A stretch of 5,353 nt of DNA from Acidobacteriaceae bacterium (GTDB taxonomy: Bacteria > Acidobacteriota > Terriglobia > Terriglobales > Acidobacteriaceae). Below the pieces are notes generated by a model, which did no database searches, was not told where the DNA came from, and saw nothing but the letters and a program-made list of their open reading frames with translations. This document shows positions 1-5,353 of the stretch, one piece after another (positions within the stretch are counted from its first letter, which is position 1; each line of letters opens with the position of its first letter). The translations under genes were made by a program, and so were the position numbers. Location of the stretch: contig PLKY01000099.1 in the NCBI GenBank assembly GCA_003140785.1, positions 1 to 5,353 on the forward strand, read 5' to 3'.

Positions 1-89
1 GTGGAACCGCTCTAACGGGACTGCGACGACTTTGACACCAGCATCCTGACTGCGACGGTCCAGTCTGTGGGCCAGATAAACGTGTGGAC

Positions 90-305
90 TTAGTTCGCCG
101 CACTTGCAGGCATCGCTGGCTGCTGATGACCGTTTGGAACCCATGCCAGATCGCCACTCAAAACGTAGATGGTTAGCGCCGCAGCCATCAAGACAGCGCC
201 CACCCAGAAGCGCCAGTCACGGTGCATCCTTCTCCAGTAAGGGCCAGGATCGGGCTCACCGCTGTTGCTGCTATTCCCCTCGGGATTGTGCCTGTTTCCG
301 GTCAT
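90..305 (-). CDS. Small single-pass membrane protein of unknown function (71 aa)
   Basis: No function is known to me. The protein has a polar, Asn/Gly/Pro-rich head (residues 1-25), then PYWRRMHRDWRFW, one hydrophobic segment (about residues 35-52, GAVLMAAALTIYVLSG), LAWVP and a short Ala/Pro tail. Basic and aromatic residues just before the segment suggest an inner-membrane anchor with its N terminus in the cytoplasm. The pattern HRDWRFWVG...IYVLS.DLAW resembles short uncharacterised proteins I remember from Acidobacteria, which is recollection only. An in-frame ATG lies nine codons upstream (position 332), but only the ATG at 305 is preceded by a good ribosome binding site (GGAG, 5-nt spacer), so I use the shorter form. 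The gene is divergent from the downstream glycosyltransferase. I am fairly sure it is real because of its membrane-protein composition and clear start. Confidence 0.68.
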   Translation of the reverse strand: MTGNRHNPEGNSSNSGEPDPGPYWRRMHRDWRFWVGAVLMAAALTIYVLSGDLAWVPNGHQQPAMPASAAN

Positions 306-310
306 CTTTT

Positions 311-314
311 CTCC
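311..314 (-). promoter_or_regulatory. Ribosome binding site of the small membrane protein
   Basis: The minus strand reads CCGGAGAAAAGATG, which places GGAG five bases before the ATG at 305. The alternative ATG at 332 is preceded by CTCGCCGCG, with no Shine-Dalgarno match. This decides the start. Confidence 0.65.
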
Positions 315-483
315 GGTGAGCCGAGTATTCATCGCGGCGAGAGGCGTGGTTGCATCGAGCGCGATGACGCGGGGCTGCCATCTGTACTATCCGAGACAAT
401 GCGACAAGGAATCCGGTCAATAGTGATCAGCAGACTGGCCGGTTCGTTGTTTAAAAAGGTAATTGGACTGTTTCCCATCGTAG

Positions 484-499
484 AGGCCTCTTCAGGCCT
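484..499. promoter_or_regulatory. Small perfect hairpin in the leader of the glycosyltransferase gene
   Basis: AGGCCT occurs at 484-489 and again at 494-499, separated by CTTC. Because AGGCCT is its own reverse complement, the two copies can form a 6-bp stem with a 4-base loop, about 80 bases before the glycosyltransferase start. No T run follows, so it is not a standard terminator. It could be a leader hairpin, a protein site or chance. Confidence 0.25.
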
Positions 500-564
500 G
501 CCCAGGGAAAACTTTAGAATCCGCGATCCTCTTCAGTTGGGCCAATTCCGACCCAGAGAGCACC

Positions 565-571
565 TAAGGAG
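565..571 (+). promoter_or_regulatory. Strong ribosome binding site of the glycosyltransferase
   Basis: TAAGGAG is followed by a six-base spacer (TCTCGA) and ATG at 578. This is a near-perfect anti-16S match and fixes the start. Confidence 0.8.
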
Positions 572-577
572 TCTCGA

Positions 578-1915
578 ATGTCCGCGCCTAACCTATCGTT
601 GAAGTCGCATCCGAGTGCCATGACCAGGCACGAAGCGCGGCCTATGGTATTCGGGACAACGCCGGCGCCATTCTTGCTTGTGGCACCGCGCCGGGCGTAT
701 CCATTGCGGATCGCGGTGGTCGGAAACCACCTTCCTCGACAATGTGGAATTGCGACTTTCACGACAGACTTGTGCGATGCCATCGCCGCTGAATTCGGGA
801 CCGGTGGAGTGTTTGTGGTAGCGGTCAACGACTCACGTTCGGGCTATAGTTACCCTCCGCGCGTGCGTCTTGAAATAGCCCAGAACGACCTGTTTTCCTA
901 CCGGACAGCAGCCGACTCCCTTAATTCGAGCGGTGTCGATGTGGTGTGCTTGCAGCACGAGTATGGGATTTATGGAGGGGAAGCCGGCAGTTATGTCTTG
1001 CAGTTGCTGAAGAACCTCAAGATGCCAGTGGTGACGACTCTGCACACGGTACTTCGCGAGCCAGATGCCGCTCAACGAGCTGTTATGCAAGAAATCTGCC
1101 GGCGTTCCGAGCGTCTTATTGTCATGAGCGAACATTCCTCTCTTCTTTTGCGGCTTGTATTCGGAGTCCCAGTCGAGAAGATTGAAGTAATCCCTCATGG
1201 TATTCCCGATTTGCAATTTGCGGATCCCGATAGCTATAAGGAGTTGTTCTCCATTTGTGGCAAGACTGTGATGCTCACGTTCGGTTTGCTGTCGCCGAAC
1301 AAGGGGTTCGAGAGCGTGATTCGAGCTTTGCCGCTCATCTTGTCTCGACACAACGATGTTGTCTACATCATCGCGGGTGCTACTCACCCGCATGTCAGGC
1401 TCCGCGAGGGCGACCGATACCGGGGTCAGTTGGAGGCCTTGGCCAGGGAACTGGGAGTTGAGAGAAACGTGGTCTTCCACAACCGCTTCTTCGCCCCTCA
1501 GGAGATGGCTTCGTTGGTCGGTGCGGCCGACATTTACATCACACCGTACTGCCACGAGGCACAGGCAGTATCCGGAACACTCGCGTTTGCCTTGGGCGCC
1601 GGAAAGGCGATTATCTCAACTCCCTACTGGCATGCCGTCGAACTCCTGGACGATGGGCGCGGGATGCTGGTTCCGTTTGAAGACGCGCGCGCTATTGCAG
1701 CCGCGGCAATTGAACTGTTGGAGAACGAGGCAGCCTGCCAGGCAATGCGCCGACTTGCGTACCTGTATGGACGAGACATGGTGTGGAATCGAGTGGCGCA
1801 CTCCTACATGCGGGCGTTCGCACACGCGAGCGCCGATTGCACGCAACCTGTTCGCATGGGGTTCTCCGTAGAAGCTGTTGAAGAGAACTGCGCCCGCAGG
1901 TTTGTAATTGCCTAA
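578..1915 (+). CDS. Glycosyltransferase, GT4 family, GT-B fold (445 aa)
   Basis: The predicted role is transfer of a sugar from a nucleotide-activated donor to a glycan or other acceptor in the cytoplasm; donor and acceptor cannot be read from the sequence. After a non-conserved head (residues 1-42), the first Rossmann half starts at RIAVVGNHLPRQCGIATFT (44-62). It holds LQHEYGIYGGEAG (125-137), TTLHT (153-157) and VIPHGI (204-209). The donor half has TFGLLSPNKGFE (234-245, with the likely phosphate-contacting K242), the strand YIIAGATHP (263-271), and AQAVSGTLAFALGAGKAIISTPY (328-350) followed by HAVELL and GRGMLVPFED. The SGTL stretch replaces the usual second Glu of the EX7E motif, a variant I recall as typical of one GT4 subgroup. 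There are no membrane segments, so it is probably soluble. The last 30 or so residues (about 415-445) match nothing I recognise, and some relatives I remember continue into a second catalytic domain, so the C terminus may have been changed by the rearrangement next to it. The start is fixed by the TAAGGAG site. Confidence 0.9.
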   Translation: MSAPNLSLKSHPSAMTRHEARPMVFGTTPAPFLLVAPRRAYPLRIAVVGNHLPRQCGIATFTTDLCDAIAAEFGTGGVFVVAVNDSRSGYSYPPRVRLEIAQNDLFSYRTAADSLNSSGVDVVCLQHEYGIYGGEAGSYVLQLLKNLKMPVVTTLHTVLREPDAAQRAVMQEICRRSERLIVMSEHSSLLLRLVFGVPVEKIEVIPHGIPDLQFADPDSYKELFSICGKTVMLTFGLLSPNKGFESVIRALPLILSRHNDVVYIIAGATHPHVRLREGDRYRGQLEALARELGVERNVVFHNRFFAPQEMASLVGAADIYITPYCHEAQAVSGTLAFALGAGKAIISTPYWHAVELLDDGRGMLVPFEDARAIAAAAIELLENEAACQAMRRLAYLYGRDMVWNRVAHSYMRAFAHASADCTQPVRMGFSVEAVEENCARRFVIA

Positions 1916-1963
1916 CCGTCTGTCGAACGCAAAAAGGGACGATGGCTATTCTGACCTGCAGTC

Positions 1964-2542
1964 CACTTCTTCGAATTGATCCGGGATTTAACAGGCAACG
2001 TCCCCGGAGAGGGTTGTCTTATTACTTTCCCAGAATCCAGTTAGCTGGCATCGATCGTGTTGCCCCATCAGCCACATTTCATCGGGCAGCCTGAAGGCGT
2101 ACAGGTTTTCTGGGGTTATGCCTTGTTCGTAGATGTACCGGGCAATTTCGTGAAGAAGCCCATGTCGGCATGTACCGGGCGCGAGATCATGACGGAGATC
2201 CTGGGGCATTTGCGCCTGGAAAAGAATGCGGCTCGTATCCTCGATACCTGCACATGTATTCCGCGCATGATGCCCTTCATTACGAGTCAATTTCTCCCTC
2301 GGAGCGTGGGCGATCATCCGCAGATAGTGCCTGAAGGATCTAAGAACCTGGCCTTCGTGGGACAGTATTGCGAACTGCCGGAGGTTGTGGTGTTCACGGT
2401 TGATTACTCGACTCGTTCCGCGCAGACTGCGGTCTACTCATTGCTTGGCTTGAAGCGTAAAGCGCCGTCTGTAATCAAGGGACAATTCAATCCTCGTGTC
2501 TTGCAGGAAGCATTCTTGGCTTTGCACGAGATCGGCGTCTAG
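1964..2542 (+). pseudogene. Oleate hydratase (myosin-cross-reactive antigen family), C-terminal remnant with internal stop
   Basis: Intact relatives are FAD-dependent proteins of roughly 530-600 residues that add water to the double bond of oleic acid. Only the last 190 or so residues are here. Reading from 1964 gives HFFELIRDLTGNVPGEG, then ITFPESS, a TAG stop (2042-2044) and LASIVLPHQPHF. Family members have NW followed by a similar IVxPHQPHF run, so the TAG most likely replaced a TGG tryptophan codon. The frame then stays open to 2542, with family landmarks QVFWGYALF, GNFVKKPMSACTG, MMPFITSQF, PEGSKNLAFVGQY, VVVFTVDYS, SAQTAVYSLLGL and a natural-looking C terminus. The FAD-binding Rossmann domain and most of the substrate-binding region are missing. 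In this frame a TGA lies at 1952-1954. A one-base deletion near 1967 might let homology run slightly further upstream, so the 5' edge is approximate. A GTG at 2057 opens the downstream 161 codons but has no good ribosome binding site. Activity is not expected. Confidence 0.85.
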
Positions 2543-2547
2543 TCTGG

Positions 2548-5010
2548 ATGTGTAACCCGATGACCGAAGACGGCCATGATCGCCCAGTGCAGACGGTTGA
2601 AAAGTGCGACCCTGTTTGCGGGATGAAGGTTGATCCCACGAGAGCGGCAGCGAGCATTGAGCATCAAGGTGCCACGTTCAACTTCTGCAGTCAAGGCTGC
2701 GCTGCAAAGTTCCGGGCAGCACCGGAGAAATACACGCAGACCAAGCCGGTCGCATCTCCGTCACACCTGCAGAGAAATCCTGAGCCGCAGGGGGAGTACA
2801 CCTGCCCCATGCACCCGGAGGTCAAGCAGGCGGATCCGGGAAGCTGTCCGAAATGTGGCATGACACTCGAAAGTGCGCCCGTCACCGCCCCTGCAACGCA
2901 CACTGAATATACCTGCCCGATGCACCCGCAGATTGTGCGCGATGCACCTGGCTCGTGCCCGATCTGCGGCATGGAGCTCGAGCCTCGAGAGGTGACTGCG
3001 GAAGACACTAATCCAGAACTCGTCGATATGACCAGACGGCTTTGGATCAGTGTCGGGCTTGCGTTGCTCATGCTGGCGTTGATGGTCTCAGCGTTTCTGC
3101 CTTCCATGCCGATGCAACACCTGTTTTCGCCAAGAACGTGGGCCTGGGTTGAGTTCGGGCTAGCGACGCCGGTAGTCCTGTGGTGCGGGCTGCCGTTCTT
3201 TGTCCGCGGTTGGCAATCGATAGTGCATCGCAGTCTCAATATGTTTACGCTGATCGCCCTTGGCACCGGCACGGCATATCTTTACAGCGTTTTTGCTACC
3301 GTCATTCCGCAAATCTTTCCGGCCTCGCTTCGTGGGAGCGGAGGACAAATCGACGTGTACTTCGAGCCGGCAGCGGTGATTGTCGCACTCGTTCTTTTGG
3401 GCCAGGTGATGGAACTGCGTGCGCGCAGCCAGACCAGCAGTGCGATTCGAGCGCTGCTCGGCCTCGCCCCGAAAAACGCCAAGCGACTTGACGACAAGGG
3501 CGGCGAAGCTGACGTGCCGCTGGACCAGGTGCAAGTCGGCGACCGGCTTCGCGTTCGCCCCGGCGAAAAGGTTCCTGTGGATGGGATCGTCGTGGAAGGC
3601 CACAGCTCGATTGACGAATCGATGATCAGCGGAGAGCCAATTCCAGTGGAGAAAGACGCGGGCGCGAAGGTCACCGCTGGGACACTCAACGGTACGGGCG
3701 GGTTCGTGATGCGTGCAGAACGCGTTGGCGCCGATACTCTGTTGTCGCAGATTGTGAAGATGGTCAGCGAGGCGCAGCGGTCCCGAGCGCCCATTCAGCG
3801 GCTTGCGGATCGCGTCTCCTCTTACTTTGTACCGGCCGTGATCGTGGCGGCCATTGTCACCTTCTTTGTGTGGCTCTCCGTTGGTCCTGAGCCCCGCTTC
3901 GCTCATGCTCTCGTAAACGCCGTTGCAGTGCTGATTGTGGCCTGTCCATGCGCTCTTGGGCTCGCCACGCCGATGGCAATCATGGTGGGCACCGGCCGTG
4001 GCGCGAGCGCCGGCATTCTCATCCGCAATGCGGAGGCACTCGAAATCTTCGGCAAAGTCGACACCCTCATCATCGACAAGACGGGAACCCTCACGGAAGG
4101 CAAGCCAACGCTAACATCTGTCATTCCTCAGCCGGGGATTGATGAATCCAGCCTGTTGCAACTCGTCGCCAGCCTTGAGCGTTCCAGCGAGCATCCTCTG
4201 TCAGCGGCCATCGTGAAGGGAGCCGAGGCAAAGCATCTTGCGTTGGCCGTTGTCGTTGGATTCAACTCCATCACCGGCAAGGGTGTGATGGGAACTGTGA
4301 CCGGCAAGCAGATAGCAGTTGGCAACGCAGAACTGTTCAGCGGCCTTTCCATCGATCCTGGCCCGCTCCTCGATCGGGCAGAAGAGCTGCGCAAACAAGG
4401 CCAGACGGTGATGCTGGTTGCGGTGGATGGAAAGGCGGCTGGAATCGTGGGCGTCGCCGATCCTATCAAGGAATCCACGCCCGATGCGATTCGCGAACTT
4501 CGGTCGGCAGGCTTGAAAGTCATCATGGTCACGGGAGACAGCGCAACAACTGCCAAAGCGGTCGCGGAAAAGCTTGGCATCGAATTTGAGGCCGGCGTAT
4601 TGCCTCAAAAGAAGGCCGAGGTGGTCGAAGACTATCAGCGAAAGGGCGCTGTGGTGGCGATGGCAGGAGATGGCGTGAATGACGCTCCCGCACTCGCCCA
4701 GGCTGACATCGGCATCGCCATGGGTACAGGCACCGACGTGGCCATGGAGTCTGGCAGCATCACGTTGTTGAAGGGAGATCTGCGCGGGATTCTCCGTGCC
4801 CGTCATCTTAGCAAGTCGACGATGCGCAACATCCGCGAGAACCTGTTCTTCGCATTTGTTTACAACGCCGTCGGAGTGCCGCTGGCCGCGGGTGTGCTTT
4901 TCCCTGCCTTCGGGTTGCTTCTGAATCCGATGATTGCCGCGGCGGCCATGAGCTTCAGTTCCGTCTCAGTGATTGCCAATGCGCTCAGACTGCGGAAGAC
5001 AAAACTATGA
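2548..5010 (+). CDS. copA: Copper-exporting P1B-type ATPase with YHS and twin CPMHP metal-binding domains (820 aa)
   Basis: This should be an inner-membrane pump that uses ATP to move Cu+ (possibly Ag+) out of the cytoplasm. The N terminus has a YHS domain (DPVCGM 21-26, FCSQGC 46-51) and two copies of YTCPMHP...PGSCPxCGM (84-105 and 121-142). The usual HMA domain (GMTCxxC) is absent. Eight membrane helices are predicted near 165-186, 199-223, 232-255, 268-290, 428-450, 455-480, 766-786 and 790-811. Catalytic motifs are complete: SGEP in the actuator domain (361-364), CPC in helix 6 (466-468), DKTGT with phosphorylated D510, SEHP (547-550) and GDGVND (707-712). N765-x6-YN-x4-P in helix 7 and MSFSS (801-805) in helix 8 are the known Cu+ (P1B-1) selectivity signatures. 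The start is uncertain: ATG 2548 and ATG 2560 are both possible and neither has a strong Shine-Dalgarno sequence. The gene begins five bases after the oleate hydratase remnant, so its promoter must lie in that remnant or further upstream. I saw no CueR- or CsoR-like operator. The symbol copA follows common usage; silP-like naming is also possible. Confidence 0.95.
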   Translation: MCNPMTEDGHDRPVQTVEKCDPVCGMKVDPTRAAASIEHQGATFNFCSQGCAAKFRAAPEKYTQTKPVASPSHLQRNPEPQGEYTCPMHPEVKQADPGSCPKCGMTLESAPVTAPATHTEYTCPMHPQIVRDAPGSCPICGMELEPREVTAEDTNPELVDMTRRLWISVGLALLMLALMVSAFLPSMPMQHLFSPRTWAWVEFGLATPVVLWCGLPFFVRGWQSIVHRSLNMFTLIALGTGTAYLYSVFATVIPQIFPASLRGSGGQIDVYFEPAAVIVALVLLGQVMELRARSQTSSAIRALLGLAPKNAKRLDDKGGEADVPLDQVQVGDRLRVRPGEKVPVDGIVVEGHSSIDESMISGEPIPVEKDAGAKVTAGTLNGTGGFVMRAERVGADTLLSQIVKMVSEAQRSRAPIQRLADRVSSYFVPAVIVAAIVTFFVWLSVGPEPRFAHALVNAVAVLIVACPCALGLATPMAIMVGTGRGASAGILIRNAEALEIFGKVDTLIIDKTGTLTEGKPTLTSVIPQPGIDESSLLQLVASLERSSEHPLSAAIVKGAEAKHLALAVVVGFNSITGKGVMGTVTGKQIAVGNAELFSGLSIDPGPLLDRAEELRKQGQTVMLVAVDGKAAGIVGVADPIKESTPDAIRELRSAGLKVIMVTGDSATTAKAVAEKLGIEFEAGVLPQKKAEVVEDYQRKGAVVAMAGDGVNDAPALAQADIGIAMGTGTDVAMESGSITLLKGDLRGILRARHLSKSTMRNIRENLFFAFVYNAVGVPLAAGVLFPAFGLLLNPMIAAAAMSFSSVSVIANALRLRKTKL
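2794..2982 (+). repeat. Tandem duplicated heavy-metal-binding domain within the ATPase gene
   Basis: Two in-frame copies at 2794-2871 and 2905-2982 (offset 111 nt, 37 codons) encode EYTCPMHP...PGSCPxCGMxLE. Each copy brings three Cys, one His and two Met. The copies differ at many third positions and in the middle segment, so this is an old duplication and not a recent copying event. Confidence 0.85.
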
Positions 5011-5110
5011 ATAGATCTGGAAACGTGGTTGTTGGGACGTGGTTGCAGGCCAAATGGAGTCCTGATCCTTTATGACCGGACAAATCATCGCCATAATGAA
5101 AGGATTTCAG

Positions 5111-5281
5111 ATGGAGATCTCCGTGCTGAATGCAATGTCAATTCAATCGCCTTTCCTGGACGCAGCGGTGATGAAGTTGACCGTTTCAGATTCGAAGCCG
5201 GTTGAGCTTTGTTCAGAACGAGTCTGTTTCGGCCACCGGCATCAATGTCAACACCTTGACACTTCTGGAAGAAGTATTTGA
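5111..5281 (+). CDS. Doubtful short ORF (56 aa) upstream of the PIG-L-like gene
   Basis: I do not recognise this protein. It starts MEISVLNAMSIQSPFLDAAV, has no clear membrane segment, and ends in a His/Cys-containing tail (GHRHQCQHLD) that reads like non-coding translation. In its favour are an AAAGGA ribosome binding site (5099-5104) six bases before ATG 5111 and a stop codon that overlaps the next start as TTGA (5278-5281), an arrangement seen in translationally coupled genes. In-frame ATGs at 5072 and 5096 have no comparable site. It may be a short leader ORF, a remnant or chance. Confidence 0.25.
   Translation: MEISVLNAMSIQSPFLDAAVMKLTVSDSKPVELCSERVCFGHRHQCQHLDTSGRSI
5267..5271 (+). promoter_or_regulatory. 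Ribosome binding site for the PIG-L-like gene
   Basis: GGAAG lies six bases before TTG 5278. The frame is closed upstream by TGA at 5257-5259 and holds no ATG or GTG before the AHPD motif, which leaves TTG 5278 as the best start. Confidence 0.4.
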
Positions 5282-5353
5282 GCGCTGTCGGGGTCGATCA
5301 ACTGGGAACAATTCCACGTCTTCGAGCCGCTGTTGTCGTCGCCCATCCGGACG
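5278..5353 (+). CDS. Probable PIG-L/LmbE-family deacetylase, N-terminal 25 codons only
   Basis: Reading from TTG 5278 gives MSAVGVDQLGTIPRLRAA followed by VVVAHPD, where the window ends on the first base (G) of the next codon. A short hydrophobic strand running into AHPD(D/E)E is the N-terminal hallmark of PIG-L family Zn-dependent N-acetylglucosamine deacetylases, in which the His and the second Asp bind the metal. The G that follows is compatible with Asp or Glu. The family removes N-acetyl groups from amino sugars or related small molecules; the substrate here is unknown. The stop of the preceding short ORF overlaps this start as TTGA. The call rests on a single short motif, so it is moderate; the other catalytic residues lie beyond the window. 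Confidence 0.5.
   Translation, partial: MSAVGVDQLGTIPRLRAAVVVAHPD

Larger units (their letters stand above)
306..577. other. Divergent intergenic region between the small membrane protein and the glycosyltransferase
   Basis: The 272 bases between the two divergent starts should carry promoters for both. Open frames that cross it (for example plus 222-602 and minus 828-514) have no recognisable protein character and look like chance. I found no convincing sigma-70 promoter pair on either strand. The only structured element seen is the hairpin at 484-499. An A-rich patch (TTTAAAAAGG, about 449-459) lies upstream of it. Confidence 0.5.

Noticed and set aside
1..144. Minus-strand frame open from ATG 144 to the window edge, containing VYLAHRLDRRSQ and VKVVAVPLERF.
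   Set aside because: It overlaps the conserved end of the small membrane protein in another frame, has no clear ribosome binding site and matches no family I know. Other minus frames are also open over this short stretch.
436..450. Sigma-54-like sequence TGGCCGGTTCGTTGT upstream of the glycosyltransferase.
   Set aside because: The -24 GG is present, but the -12 element reads GT where GC is expected and the flanking bases match poorly.
222..602. Plus-strand 126-codon frame across the divergent intergenic region.
   Set aside because: Its composition is unlike a protein, it overlaps both the opposite-strand gene and the glycosyltransferase start, and no ribosome binding site precedes it.
2440..2560. 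Search for a CueR- or CsoR-type copper operator before the ATPase.
   Set aside because: No dyad with suitable half-sites and spacing was visible on either strand.
3160..3906. Long minus-strand frame (248 codons) antisense to the ATPase.
   Set aside because: It is a shadow of a high-GC coding frame: rich in Arg, His and Ser, with no recognisable domain, opposite a complete and conserved ATPase.
5023..5045. Direct repeat ACGTGGTTG (5023-5031 and 5037-5045) after the ATPase stop.
   Set aside because: Only two 9-base copies with a 14-base period, with no symmetry or known site; chance is a fair explanation.
5011..5071. Search for a rho-independent terminator after the ATPase.
   Set aside because: No GC-rich stem followed by a T run is present in this stretch.
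5092..5097. CATAAT resembling a -10 promoter box.
   Set aside because: There is no acceptable -35 hexamer 16-18 bases upstream, and a start from it would fall beyond the AAAGGA site of the nearby ORF.

Overview
The window looks like ordinary bacterial chromosome of moderately high GC. A small membrane protein, a SGTL-type GT4 glycosyltransferase, a YHS/CPMHP-type copper ATPase and the start of a PIG-L/LmbE-like protein together suggest a soil or sediment Gram-negative, possibly Acidobacteriota. That assignment rests on remembered protein style only and is weak.

Layout. Positions 1-89 hold nothing I recognise. On the minus strand, 305-90 encodes a 71-residue single-pass membrane protein whose start is fixed by a GGAG ribosome binding site. 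A divergent 272-nt intergenic region (306-577) follows; it contains a small perfect hairpin and a TAAGGAG site for the next gene. On the plus strand, 578-1915 encodes a GT4 glycosyltransferase. Positions 1964-2542 carry the C-terminal third of an oleate hydratase, lacking its FAD-binding N-terminal part and interrupted by an in-frame TAG; I call it a pseudogene. Five bases after its stop, 2548-5010 encodes a complete 820-residue Cu+-type P1B ATPase with a YHS domain and two tandem CPMHP/CxxCGM metal-binding repeats. The tail (5011-5353) holds a doubtful short ORF (5111-5281). Its stop overlaps, as TTGA, the probable TTG start of a PIG-L family deacetylase that runs off the window after its AHPD motif.

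How the parts relate. The plus-strand genes are collinear, but nothing shows that they form one functional pathway. The ATPase would export copper from the cytoplasm. The glycosyltransferase, and perhaps the deacetylase, would act on surface or storage glycans. The oleate hydratase remnant appears to mark an old rearrangement junction between the glycosyltransferase and the copper pump. I saw no RNA genes, insertion sequences, CRISPR array, phage genes or convincing terminators. I did not find a clearly new biological system; the most informative oddities are the broken oleate hydratase and the domain make-up of the ATPase.
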